Origin: an uncultured Flavobacteriia bacterium
GTDB lineage: Bacteria; Bacteroidota; Bacteroidia; Flavobacteriales; Flavobacteriaceae
Assembly (NCBI GenBank): GCA_946482495.1
Contig: CAMLRV010000077.1
Span: forward strand, 1-9,921
Length of the DNA stretch: 9,921 nt
Direction: 5' to 3'
A program made the translations under genes and the position numbers. The first letter of the stretch is position 1. The number at the start of each line of letters is the position of its first letter. The notes below the pieces were generated by a model, which ran no database searches, was not told the DNA's origin, and saw only the letters and a list, made by a program, of their open reading frames with translations. Of the stretch, positions 1 to 6,788 are shown piece by piece.

Positions 1-2
1 CT

Positions 3-671
3 ATCATTTTCACAGGTGCTTTTTTCGTTTTCGGATTGCTATTGGCAGCAACGATGAGTGATTTTAAAGAAAGTGAAAGAATTCCAGGTGAAGTAGCTTC
101 CAACTTAGAAGCCATAAAAGATTGGATTTACCTTGCCATTAGAGCTCCAAGAACCGGAACATCAGATTTATGTAAAGAAGATTTAAACATTACACATTTA
201 CGCAACGAATTATTGACCATTACAGACGGAATTATAGCTTGGATTTATTCCAAAGAAAAAGATTCAAATGTTATTTTTCCATTGATTAGAAAATCAAATG
301 AAATTGCATATTACTTCGCAGAACGTGGTGTGGACAAAGAAGCCATCAAAGGTATTCAGGAAAACACTAATGCGATGAGAAAACAACTAACTCGTGCCTA
401 CTCCATTTCAAGGAATAATTTCATCAAACCAGCATATACGCTACTTAGAAGTATTTTATTTATTGTAATGATGCTTTTACTAATTACTAAATTTAAAAGT
501 CCAGCCGCCGATTATTTTGTAACCTCTGCCGTAACCTTTTTATTTTGCTATTTGTATTTATTGATTAGTGGCCTTGATGATCCTTTTGACATTTCAAATG
601 ATGAAATTGATGTAGATTTAAAGCCAATTGACCGATTTAAGCAGCGTTTACAGTCAGATTTTTTAGTTTAA
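3..671 (+). CDS. Membrane protein, 3' part only (possible DUF4239/bestrophin-like)
   Basis: The reading frame is open from the left edge of the window, so the start lies outside it and at least 222 codons are present. The first codons encode a hydrophobic stretch (IIFTGAFFVFGLLLAAT) that is the end of a membrane helix. A soluble region of about 125 residues follows, rich in Asn, Glu and Lys, and then two more hydrophobic segments near the C-terminus (SILFIVMMLLLITKF and SAVTFLFCYLYLLISGL). The tail contains LDDPFD and a polar end. A helix, a long soluble loop, two helices and an LDxPF motif after the last helix recall DUF4239 (bestrophin-like) membrane proteins, but this is from memory of the family and is weak. 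A hairpin terminator follows the stop codon. The GTG, TTG and ATG codons near the edge are internal and should not be taken as starts. Function unknown. Confidence 0.75.
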   Translation: MIFTGAFFVFGLLLAATMSDFKESERIPGEVASNLEAIKDWIYLAIRAPRTGTSDLCKEDLNITHLRNELLTITDGIIAWIYSKEKDSNVIFPLIRKSNEIAYYFAERGVDKEAIKGIQENTNAMRKQLTRAYSISRNNFIKPAYTLLRSILFIVMMLLLITKFKSPAADYFVTSAVTFLFCYLYLLISGLDDPFDISNDEIDVDLKPIDRFKQRLQSDFLV

Positions 672-714
672 TTAACAATAAAATAAATTCAATTTCCTAA
701 TTTTAACAACTTCC

Positions 715-759
715 AAAATTTTCTTCCTTTGTTAAGCCTTTAAAACAAAGGAAAATTTT
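715..759. terminator. Long AT-rich hairpin, probable terminator
   Basis: Left arm 715-733 and right arm 744-759 pair over 16 bp if three bases (TTC) bulge from the left arm; the uninterrupted core is TTCCTTTGTT with AACAAAGGAA, 10 bp, around a 10-nt loop. The outer stem is AAAATTTT on both sides, so it gives a U-rich end in either direction. It lies 44 bp after the stop of the membrane protein gene and probably ends that transcript. Confidence 0.6.
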
Positions 760-886
760 AAAAGTGTTTGAGATTCCTATAAAAATTGCATTTATAAATA
801 TATCTTAAAAAAACGTGAATTGCCCAAAAGAAAAGGCTTTACACCGATTATAGAGTTAAATATCAACCAGTTATGAAGTCAATAAT

Positions 887-894
887 TACCTTTG
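887..894 (+). promoter_or_regulatory. Candidate -7 promoter box TACCTTTG
   Basis: TACCTTTG matches the Bacteroidota -7 consensus TAnnTTTG exactly. No clear TTG -33 box sits at the usual distance upstream. Transcription would begin near 900, giving a leader of about 50 nt before the ATG at 952. The same eight bases form the -7 box proposed for rpe at 2863-2870. The rest of the 672-951 gap is AT-rich, with only the 715-759 hairpin recognisable. Confidence 0.4.
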
Positions 895-951
895 ACTATG
901 ATTTCAATTTATAGAAATCTAAAAAATTGTTTAATTCTTAACTTTATGATT

Positions 952-1719
952 ATGAAAAATTTTTATTTACTCTTAATTCTATGTTGTATATTTTCTAATT
1001 GTTCGGATGATGATAATGCAACAATGACCACTTCAACTACGCAATTAGCTAGTAAACCAGAAGCCAACGCTATGTTTGATAATTCATACAAAGGAATATA
1101 CAAAGGGATTGTAACTGGAAATGTTTCAGGAACTTTATATGTTGACATTATGAATGACGATAAACTTTGGGCTAAGTTTCAAACAGACAATCACGAAACT
1201 TTTGTTTTAGAAAACATTCCGATTGCTAAAGAAGACGCGCAAAGTGTTCCTTATTTTAAAAAATATCGTTTTGGAAATGAAAACATTATGTTCGACATAA
1301 AGATTGATGAAACTGGAAACAATATCTTGGCTTCAAATTTCAAATATTATTCAGATGCATCTTCAAAAATTTGTATCTCAAAAGAAAAATCAACTTCTTT
1401 AATTAAATGCTATACCGGCAGAATACAAAGCGGAACCGATGAAGGGACTATTAATTTCGTTTCAGATAGACGACTAAAAGTAATAGGGCTAATTAAGAGC
1501 TCAAGTTCAGATGAAGTAACAAATTTTGATGGCGAAATAAATTTAGTAACACCAGATAATGGAATGTCAAAATCAATTGAAAATCCTACACAGTACCAAT
1601 TAGATGCTAACTTACACGTTGGCCATATCAAAGGAGTATTAAACGGCTACAAATTTGATGGTAATTGGCTATTTGAAGATAGTGAATTAGGTAATTGGAA
1701 TGCCACTAGAATGCTTTAA
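952..1719 (+). CDS. Surface-type lipoprotein of unknown function, 255 aa
   Basis: The protein begins with a short lipoprotein signal peptide, MKNFYLLLILCCIFSNC, with Cys17 as the likely lipidated residue. The residue before it is Asn rather than the usual Gly, Ala or Ser, which is a weak point. Cys17 is followed by SDDD, resembling the lipoprotein export signal (Ser/Lys plus acidic residues after the Cys) that sends Bacteroidota lipoproteins to the cell surface. The mature part looks beta-rich, with Gly and aromatic spacing such as GIYKGIVTGNVSGTLYV near the start and FDGNWLFEDSELGNWNATR at the very end. Two cysteines about 12 residues apart (141 and 153) could form a disulfide. I recognise no family. 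The frame stays open upstream to a TTG at 892, but a predicted promoter near 887-894 and the signal peptide both favour the ATG at 952. A terminator follows at once, so the gene is probably monocistronic. Confidence 0.85.
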   Translation: MKNFYLLLILCCIFSNCSDDDNATMTTSTTQLASKPEANAMFDNSYKGIYKGIVTGNVSGTLYVDIMNDDKLWAKFQTDNHETFVLENIPIAKEDAQSVPYFKKYRFGNENIMFDIKIDETGNNILASNFKYYSDASSKICISKEKSTSLIKCYTGRIQSGTDEGTINFVSDRRLKVIGLIKSSSSDEVTNFDGEINLVTPDNGMSKSIENPTQYQLDANLHVGHIKGVLNGYKFDGNWLFEDSELGNWNATRML

Positions 1720-1735
1720 AAAACACTAGAGTTTT

Positions 1736-1777
1736 AAAAAAAATGTTCATCTAAATTATTAGATGAACATTTTTTTT
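1736..1777. terminator. Perfect 19-bp hairpin terminator
   Basis: The arms 1736-1754 and 1759-1777 are perfectly complementary with a 4-nt loop. The stem begins with eight A residues and ends with eight T residues around the core TGTTCATCTAA, so it would act as an intrinsic terminator in both directions. It lies 16 bp after the lipoprotein stop codon and separates that gene from rpoD. Confidence 0.9.
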
Positions 1778-1787
1778 AAAATTTTTG

Positions 1788-1795
1788 TAACTTTT
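1788..1795 (+). promoter_or_regulatory. Weak candidate -7 box for rpoD
   Basis: TAACTTTT differs from TAnnTTTG at one defined position. An alternative is TTG at 1785-1787 as the -33 box with TACGTATA (1807-1814) as a poor -7 box, 19 nt apart. The sequence alone does not decide between them. The promoter must lie in the roughly 70 bp between the upstream terminator and the gene, unless there is read-through. Confidence 0.25.
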
Positions 1796-1834
1796 TAGAA
1801 ACTTCTTACGTATAACAATAAGAATTTTTAAAGT

Positions 1835-1840
1835 GAGGAG
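1835..1840 (+). promoter_or_regulatory. Shine-Dalgarno sequence of rpoD
   Basis: GAGGAG contains AGGAG, able to pair with the 16S rRNA anti-SD (CCUCC) over 5 bp, and ends 8 nt before the ATG at 1849, an optimal distance. It stands out because the other protein-coding starts in this window have AT-rich leaders without such a motif. A short hairpin, TTCTTA (1803-1808) with TAAGAA (1819-1824), lies just upstream. Confidence 0.7.
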
Positions 1841-1848
1841 AGAGCCCC

Positions 1849-2712
1849 ATGAGACAACTTAAAATTACCAAGCAGGTTACAAATCGTGAAACTGCTTCCT
1901 TAGACAAATATTTACAAGAAATTGGTAAAGTAGATTTAATCACTGCTGATGAAGAAGTGGAATTAGCACAACGCATCAAAGCAGGTGATCAACGTGCGTT
2001 AGAGAAATTAACGAAAGCGAATTTACGTTTCGTGGTTTCTGTAGCGAAACAATATCAAAATCAGGGTTTAACTTTACCAGATTTAATTAATGAAGGAAAC
2101 TTAGGTTTAATTAAAGCGGCACAACGTTTTGATGAAACTCGTGGTTTCAAATTCATTTCTTACGCAGTTTGGTGGATTCGTCAATCGATTCTTCAAGCTT
2201 TGGCAGAACAATCTCGTATTGTACGTTTACCATTAAACAAAATCGGTTCAATCAATAAAATCAACAAAATGTACGCTTTATTAGAGCAATCTAACGAACG
2301 TCCGCCAAGTGCTGAGGAAATTGCTAAAGAACTAGATATGACGGTTAATGACGTAAAAGAATCCATGAAAAATTCTGGTCGTCATTTATCTATGGATGCA
2401 CCACTTGTAGAAGGTGAAGATTCCAATTTATACGACGTTTTACGTTCAGGTGAATCACCAAATCCAGATAGAGAATTAATTCACGAAAGTTTACAAACTG
2501 AAATTGAAAGAGCCTTAGAAACATTAACTCCAAGAGAAGCTGATGTAGTGCGTTTATATTTTGGTTTAGGTGACCAACACCCAATGACATTAGAAGAAAT
2601 TGGTGAAACTTTCGATTTAACTCGTGAGCGTGTTCGTCAAATTAAAGAAAAAGCAATTAGAAGATTAAAACACACTTCTAGAAGTAAAATATTGAAAACT
2701 TACTTAGGATAA
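1849..2712 (+). CDS. rpoD: Primary RNA polymerase sigma factor RpoD/SigA, 287 aa
   Basis: This is the housekeeping sigma subunit that directs RNA polymerase to promoters. Region 1.2 lies at about residues 16-48 ([20 protein letters not shown]). Region 2 spans about 55-128 and includes the near-invariant [20 protein letters not shown], which binds the -10/-7 element and melts DNA. Region 3 follows at about 130-205. Region 4 spans about 220-280, with [15 protein letters not shown] and the helix-turn-helix [19 protein letters not shown]. Region 1.1 and the large non-conserved insert of the E. coli protein (613 aa) are absent, as is normal for Bacteroidota primary sigma factors, which read the -33/-7 promoters seen here. 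The ATG at 1849 is supported by a Shine-Dalgarno sequence and by the conserved N-terminus [19 protein letters not shown]. The gene stands alone between terminators: one hairpin upstream and two downstream. Confidence 0.98.
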   Translation: MRQLKITKQVTNRETASLDKYLQEIGKVDLITADEEVELAQRIKAGDQRALEKLTKANLRFVVSVAKQYQNQGLTLPDLINEGNLGLIKAAQRFDETRGFKFISYAVWWIRQSILQALAEQSRIVRLPLNKIGSINKINKMYALLEQSNERPPSAEEIAKELDMTVNDVKESMKNSGRHLSMDAPLVEGEDSNLYDVLRSGESPNPDRELIHESLQTEIERALETLTPREADVVRLYFGLGDQHPMTLEEIGETFDLTRERVRQIKEKAIRRLKHTSRSKILKTYLG

Positions 2713-2729
2713 ACTAAGTTAAAGTAAAC

Positions 2730-2753
2730 AACCGTGTAAACGGTTCGTTTTTT
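2730..2753 (+). terminator. First terminator after rpoD
   Basis: AACCGT (2730-2735) pairs with ACGGTT (2740-2745) around the tetraloop GTAA, followed by CG and six T residues. It begins 18 nt after the rpoD stop codon and has the form of a rho-independent terminator. Confidence 0.75.
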
Positions 2754-2765
2754 GATTGATGATTG

Positions 2766-2798
2766 AAACTCCGGCTGATTACCGGAGTTTTATTTTTT
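2766..2798 (+). terminator. Second terminator after rpoD
   Basis: AAACTCCGG (2766-2774) pairs perfectly with CCGGAGTTT (2782-2790) around a 7-nt loop, and the T-rich tract TATTTTTT follows. With the hairpin at 2730-2753 it makes a tandem terminator that should isolate rpoD from rpe. Confidence 0.85.
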
Positions 2799-2800
2799 AG

Positions 2801-2851
2801 CGAACTTTGCGAAAAACTTTGCGAACTTTGCGAAAAACTTTGCGAACTTTG
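2801..2851. repeat. Tandem repeat of CTTTGCG units in front of rpe
   Basis: Fifty-one bases consist of two alternating units without a single mismatch: CGAACTTTG (9 nt) and CGAAAAACTTTG (12 nt), in the order short, long, short, long, short. This equals about 2.4 copies of a 21-nt unit. Each unit ends in CTTTG, so the array presents several TTTG motifs resembling the Bacteroidota -33 box. Similar CTTTGCG strings occur, as far as I recall, in many flavobacterial intergenic regions. There are no spacers, so it is not a CRISPR array. Confidence 0.9.
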
Positions 2852-2870
2852 CGGTTTAGTTTTACCTTTG
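2839..2870 (+). promoter_or_regulatory. Candidate rpe promoter (-33 TTTG, -7 TACCTTTG)
   Basis: TACCTTTG at 2863-2870 matches TAnnTTTG exactly. TTTG at 2839-2842, inside the tandem repeat, lies 20 nt upstream and fits the -33 box. A start near 2877 would give a leader of about 20 nt, AC-rich and without a Shine-Dalgarno sequence, before the ATG at 2899. This is the best-matching promoter in the window. Confidence 0.55.
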
Positions 2871-2898
2871 CCAAAACAACACACAACATATCTACAAA

Positions 2899-3561
2899 AT
2901 GAATAAAAACACACTTATTGCTCCTTCAGTTTTAGCAGCAGATTTTGCTAATTTACAACGCGACATCGAAATGATTAACAATTCGGAAGCGGATTGGTTT
3001 CACATTGATATTATGGATGGCGTTTTTGTACCAAACATTTCGTTTGGAATGCCAGTTCTAGACGCCATTAACAAACACGCTAAAAAAACTATCGATGTGC
3101 ATTTAATGATTGTGGATCCAGACAGATATATTTCCACTTTTAAAAAATTAGGCGCTGATGTTTTAACCGTACATTTCGAAGCATGTAATCATTTACACAG
3201 AACGTTACAAGCGATAAAAGCTGAAGGAATGAAAGCTGGAGTTGCTATCAATCCACATACTAGCGTTAAAGTTTTAGAAGACATTATTCAGGACATTGAC
3301 TTAGTTTGTATCATGAGTGTAAATCCAGGTTTTGGAGGACAAAGTTTTATTGAAAAAACATACGACAAAATCTACCAATTAAAAGAAATGATTAACAGAT
3401 GTAAATCAAAAGCTTTAATTGAAATTGATGGTGGTGTAACCAACAAAAATGCTAAACAATTAGCGGATGCGGGTGCGGATGTTTTAGTAGCTGGAAGCTA
3501 TGTTTTTGGTGCAGAAAACCCAACCGAAACTATCGCCAATTTAAAGAAGATTACTAAATAA
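2899..3561 (+). CDS. rpe: Ribulose-phosphate 3-epimerase, 220 aa
   Basis: This cytosolic enzyme interconverts D-ribulose 5-phosphate and D-xylulose 5-phosphate in the non-oxidative pentose phosphate pathway. The full TIM-barrel fold is present at the usual length. Family signatures in order: APSVLAADFANL (residues 8-19, active-site Ser10), FHIDIMDGVFVPNISFG (34-50, metal ligands His35 and Asp37), DVHLMI (66-71, ligand His68), SVNPGFGGQSF (140-150, phosphate/substrate loop), and IEIDGGVT (174-181, metal ligand and catalytic Asp177) followed by GADVLVAGS (192-200, phosphate binding). All catalytic residues are intact. The ATG at 2899 gives the expected N-terminus. The gene has its own candidate promoter and is isolated from rpoD by two terminators. 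Its stop codon lies only 7 nt from the stop of the convergent peptidase gene, with no hairpin between them. Confidence 0.97.
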   Translation: MNKNTLIAPSVLAADFANLQRDIEMINNSEADWFHIDIMDGVFVPNISFGMPVLDAINKHAKKTIDVHLMIVDPDRYISTFKKLGADVLTVHFEACNHLHRTLQAIKAEGMKAGVAINPHTSVKVLEDIIQDIDLVCIMSVNPGFGGQSFIEKTYDKIYQLKEMINRCKSKALIEIDGGVTNKNAKQLADAGADVLVAGSYVFGAENPTETIANLKKITK

Positions 3562-3568
3562 AATTTAA

Positions 3569-4426
3569 TTAGCTGACAATAAAAACAGCTTCATCATAAT
3601 TCAACATTTCCTTCACTTTTATATAAATTGAAGGAAATTTTTGTTTTAAATCGTCAGGAGATTCAAAAAAGTGCTCTAATAAAACCGCTACAAATTCAAA
3701 CTCATTTTTAAAAGCATAATCTCTTAAAACACCCGAGTTTAATAAATTCAGACGTAATTCTTTATTGGAAAAAGATAAAAATAAACTTCTTAACGCTTCA
3801 TGAAATAATTCATGCGTAGGATTATCGCTATCTAAAGTTGCAAAATGTAAAGCATGTGTAAACTCGTGTAAACCTAAATTCAAATCATCATTTTGAACAT
3901 CAATTCCTTCTTTAAAATCTTCCCAAGAAAATACAACAGTTTTCATACTTGGATTGAATTCCCCTTTATAATATTCTTCCGTATGTGTTGAAAAGTAAAT
4001 ATTTGGATAAATGATAATATGCTCAATCAATTGATTCATATAATTTTTCATTCCGAAAGTCAATTGAATATAAACCGATGCAATCATGATTTTCATTTCT
4101 CTATTAATAGATATATTTCGAGAATCAAATTGCGTTTTTTCAATAAAAGTGGCTACTCGGTGTTCAAAAAATGTTTTGTATTTCGGTTTTAATCTAACAT
4201 AAAACGGACTATGGTTTTTCAAAATCATTTTATCTGTTTCAGACAATTTTTTATTGAACAGATGCCCGAAAACAATTAAAGGTTTTTTAAAGTTTCGTTG
4301 ATAAATGATTTCAACAATATAAATTACAATATAGCAATACCCAACAACTATCGGTAATAATAGCAGAAGCATGATAAAAAATTCAGCGAAAGTATATTCT
4401 CTGTCAATTTCTGGGATTTCTTGCAT
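3569..4426 (-). CDS. Membrane-anchored MtfA-like zinc peptidase, 285 aa
   Basis: The soluble part resembles the MtfA/peptidase M90 family. It has the zinc-binding motif HEFTH (residues 187-191) in the context LGLHEFTHALHFATLD, and the downstream NEFEFVAVLLEHFFESPDDL (241-260), where Glu244 is the likely third zinc ligand. The following KFPSIYIKVKEML matches the usual family end, in which a Pro-x-Leu/Ile-Tyr element closes the domain. Unlike E. coli MtfA, which is cytosolic and acts on the glucose repressor Mlc, this protein starts with a strong membrane helix (about residues 14-42). The catalytic domain is therefore tethered to the membrane; the short N-terminus carries four acidic residues before the helix, and a positively charged QRNFKK segment follows it, suggesting a cytoplasmic domain. 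The substrate is unknown, since an Mlc/PTS circuit is not expected in flavobacteria. The gene is read away from the terminator at 4512-4551 and converges on rpe. Confidence 0.85.
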   Translation of the reverse strand: MQEIPEIDREYTFAEFFIMLLLLLPIVVGYCYIVIYIVEIIYQRNFKKPLIVFGHLFNKKLSETDKMILKNHSPFYVRLKPKYKTFFEHRVATFIEKTQFDSRNISINREMKIMIASVYIQLTFGMKNYMNQLIEHIIIYPNIYFSTHTEEYYKGEFNPSMKTVVFSWEDFKEGIDVQNDDLNLGLHEFTHALHFATLDSDNPTHELFHEALRSLFLSFSNKELRLNLLNSGVLRDYAFKNEFEFVAVLLEHFFESPDDLKQKFPSIYIKVKEMLNYDEAVFIVS

Positions 4427-4511
4427 GTAAAATGAAATATTAGATATTTTTAGATAGTTGGGTCGTTATTTTTAGAAACCTAAGAAGCGAATATAAGAGT
4501 TTATTATCAAT

Positions 4512-4551
4512 AAAAAAGGATACTTGCTATAATTTGCAAGTATCCTTTTTT
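4512..4551 (-). terminator. 16-bp hairpin terminator after the LtaS-like gene
   Basis: Arms 4512-4527 and 4536-4551 are perfectly complementary over 16 bp with an 8-nt loop. The core is GGATACTTGC and the outer part is six A facing six T. On the minus strand it ends the sulfatase-fold gene (stop at 4582) 30 nt earlier and separates it from the peptidase gene, which therefore needs its own promoter in 4427-4511. I see no clear one there. Confidence 0.9.
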
Positions 4552-4581
4552 ATTTATTTTCGTTAGTAAAGTGTTAAGCTA

Positions 4582-6543
4582 TCATTTTAGCAATTTATTT
4601 GTAAATAAATAATCTGCAGTTTGATACCAAGAAATAGTTTCTTCCAAAAATGTTTTATCCATAGGCAACGATTTCAAACTATTATCTTTTTTATTCCAAG
4701 AATAAAAAGCTTGTTTCTTTTGATCCGATAAAATCATTACTTTTTCTTTCTTCATTAATACTAATTTCCTGTATGTTCCTACTAATGCACGCTCTTCAAA
4801 ATTAGAGTTCATTACATTTTTACCAAAAAAATTGCTTTCATATTTCCAATTCATCATAGAAAACAAGGTTGGAAAAACATCAATTTGCGAACACTGCTTG
4901 TTAATTTTTTGATTCATTTCTTGAGGAAAATTAACAATGAAAGCTGGAATGTGATAATTAGCCACATCAATTTCATCTTTACCCGCACTACTTGCGCAAT
5001 GGTCGGCAATAATTACAAAAACAGTATTTTTAAACCATGGTTTATTCTTTGCTTTTTGAAACATTTTTTTTATGGCGTAATCTGTGTATTTAACTGCTCC
5101 TTCACGATTGGTTCCAGAAGGAATATCAATGGCATTATCTGGATAAGTAAATGGGCGATGATTTGAAGTTGTCATCACAAAATTGAAAAATGGCTTTTTA
5201 TTTTTATAATGTTCATCTGACACTTTTAACATTTTAGAAAAGATATCTTCATCACAAATACCCCAAGCATTTTCAAAAGTTACTTCATCGTCATTAATAT
5301 TATTTCTTACTGTTTTAATTTTATCACTCAAAACACTACCACGACCTCTATCGTAAATTGTAAAACCATTTCCACCGAAGTAAGCGTTCATATTATCAAA
5401 ATAACCATCACCTCCATAAAAGAAACTAGAATCATATCCTTTCGATTTAAAAACATTTGAAATGGTGTATAAGTTTTGATTTTCTGGGCGTTTCACAATA
5501 CTTTGCCCAGGAGTTGGTGGAATACAAAGTGTCATAGCTTCCATACCTCTAACGGTTCTTGTTCCTGTGGCATATAAATTATCAAAAAATATACTTTTTT
5601 GTGCTAAACTATCTAAGAAAGGAGTAATATTTTGATCGTTACCAAACTCTTTCATAAAGCTTGCACTTAAACTTTCTACCAAAATAAAAACTACATTTTT
5701 TTTACTTGAATTTGTATTTGTACCATCAGAAATTGTTCTGTGAATAGTTAAACCGTTAGATTGAAATTGACTATTAGTATCTGTCAATTTATTTTTGATA
5801 ATAGCAAAAGCAGTTTTATCATTTATGGAGGTATAAAACTCATTATAAGCCATTTGATTATTTCTAAAAGCGGAAAAAAAAGAATAAATCCCCGACTTTG
5901 AAATTTCAGCATTATATCTATTTGAAGACCATTCGGCTTGGTTGTTGGTTATAAAAGTTGTAAAGAATAAACAAGATGCAATACAAATTACCAGTACAAT
6001 ACTTCTTTTCTTAAAGGTTGCTTTTTCTGAAAATGTATTTTTAAAAACATTTCTTTTGAAGAACAGGAATAGAATTAAAAATACAATTATCGATACGCCT
6101 GAAATCAATAATGGCAAAGGATAAGATTCTTGAATATTAGATACTACTTCGTGTGTATATATTAAGTAATCTACAGCAATAAAATTAAATCTGGTTTTAA
6201 ATTCATCCCAAAAGGTAATTTCTGCGAAGAAAGTAAATACCAATATAAAAGTTCCTAGAGCCGTGAAAAACCATATAAAAAATTTATCTAACCATGAACC
6301 AATCCATTTATTAGGGAAAACAAAATAATAAATTACGGACGGAAACATTATGAAACTGATTGTACCAATATCAAAAAACAAACCCGTCAGCAATGTTCCT
6401 AAAGCTGTAAAAATATTAAACGAAACCTCGTCGTATTGCCATATAAAAAAAATAATTCTTACTATTAATGAAGTAATTAGAAACCATATTGTAAAAGAAA
6501 GCAGTAATGAATATCGACTTGAAAAATTGATTTTTTTGAACAT
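4582..6543 (-). CDS. LtaS/MdoB-like phosphoglycerol/phosphoethanolamine transferase family membrane enzyme, 653 aa
   Basis: The N-terminal third contains about five hydrophobic segments (near residues 11-35, 43-74, 84-107, 143-163 and 181-199). A linker leads to an extracytoplasmic alkaline-phosphatase/sulfatase domain from about residue 283. Visible catalytic elements by analogy with LtaS are NVVFILVESLSASF (metal ligand Glu290), TGTRTVRGMEA (probable nucleophile Thr330), TSNHRPF (His462) and VFVIIADHCA (Asp514, His515). The fold transfers phosphoglycerol or phosphoethanolamine groups to envelope glycans or lipids. Flavobacteria are not known to make lipoteichoic acid, so the acceptor is open. 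Numbering starts at the ATG at 6543 (MFKKINFSSRYSLLL). The frame stays open to a TTG at 6603, but those 20 extra residues add nothing family-like. No Shine-Dalgarno is present. A strong terminator follows, and no co-transcribed partner is evident; the two-component genes lie upstream on the same strand across a 245-bp gap. Confidence 0.9.
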   Translation of the reverse strand: MFKKINFSSRYSLLLSFTIWFLITSLIVRIIFFIWQYDEVSFNIFTALGTLLTGLFFDIGTISFIMFPSVIYYFVFPNKWIGSWLDKFFIWFFTALGTFILVFTFFAEITFWDEFKTRFNFIAVDYLIYTHEVVSNIQESYPLPLLISGVSIIVFLILFLFFKRNVFKNTFSEKATFKKRSIVLVICIASCLFFTTFITNNQAEWSSNRYNAEISKSGIYSFFSAFRNNQMAYNEFYTSINDKTAFAIIKNKLTDTNSQFQSNGLTIHRTISDGTNTNSSKKNVVFILVESLSASFMKEFGNDQNITPFLDSLAQKSIFFDNLYATGTRTVRGMEAMTLCIPPTPGQSIVKRPENQNLYTISNVFKSKGYDSSFFYGGDGYFDNMNAYFGGNGFTIYDRGRGSVLSDKIKTVRNNINDDEVTFENAWGICDEDIFSKMLKVSDEHYKNKKPFFNFVMTTSNHRPFTYPDNAIDIPSGTNREGAVKYTDYAIKKMFQKAKNKPWFKNTVFVIIADHCASSAGKDEIDVANYHIPAFIVNFPQEMNQKINKQCSQIDVFPTLFSMMNWKYESNFFGKNVMNSNFEERALVGTYRKLVLMKKEKVMILSDQKKQAFYSWNKKDNSLKSLPMDKTFLEETISWYQTADYLFTNKLLK

Positions 6544-6627
6544 AATTATATTAAATAATAATTTTAAAACACTTGCATAAACTGAAAAAGTACCCAAACA
6601 CAAATGCTTAGATACTTAAATAAGTAA

Positions 6628-6726
6628 TTAACTAACTTCATAATCTGTTATGATGTTTTTACACAATAGAAGTATAGACACAGTTGAAAGCCTCACTAAT
6701 GTTATGTTTGCTACAGATTTTTTCAT
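6628..6726 (-). pseudogene. 32-codon signal-peptide-like frame, possible lipoprotein remnant
   Basis: The frame encodes MKKSVANITLVRLSTVSIL followed by LLCKNIITDYEVS. The start looks like a bacterial lipoprotein signal: two Lys, a hydrophobic stretch (interrupted by Arg12), and Cys preceded by Leu-Leu-Leu. Only ten residues follow the Cys before the stop. A hairpin, GCTATTATT (6744-6752 on the plus strand as its complement) with its partner at 6728-6736, ends two bases before the ATG. CACCTTTG, read on the minus strand at 6760-6753, is one base from the -7 consensus. This may be a decayed or deleted lipoprotein gene, a real small protein, or chance. The rest of the 245-bp gap (6544-6788) shows only a short palindrome, TACTTA-AA-TAAGTA, at 6613-6626. 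Confidence 0.3.
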
Positions 6727-6788
6727 TGCTATTATTTTTAATTAATAATAGCCAAAGGTGTAAATCAATTTAGAAGAAATTTTGAATT

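Noticed and set aside
892..951. TTG start for the lipoprotein, 20 codons upstream
   Set aside because: It would bury the signal peptide and overlaps the candidate -7 box TACCTTTG; the ATG at 952 gives a normal lipoprotein signal.
2801..2851. Possible CRISPR array
   Set aside because: Units are contiguous 9- and 12-nt repeats without unique spacers and no cas genes are present.
2714..2914. Minus-strand frame with SQSFSQSS repeats
   Set aside because: The repeats are only the translation of the 2801-2851 DNA array, and the frame crosses two rpoD terminators and the rpe start.
3562..3568. Terminator between the convergent rpe and peptidase genes
   Set aside because: Only 7 nt separate the stop codons and no stem-loop with a T tract is visible, so the transcripts may overlap.
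4885..5166. Plus-strand frame of 93 codons inside the LtaS-like gene
   Set aside because: It is antisense to the catalytic domain and has no start context or recognisable protein features.
6544..6603. TTG start for the LtaS-like gene, 20 codons upstream
   Set aside because: The ATG at 6543 begins a typical basic N-terminus before the first membrane helix, and the extension shows no conserved feature.
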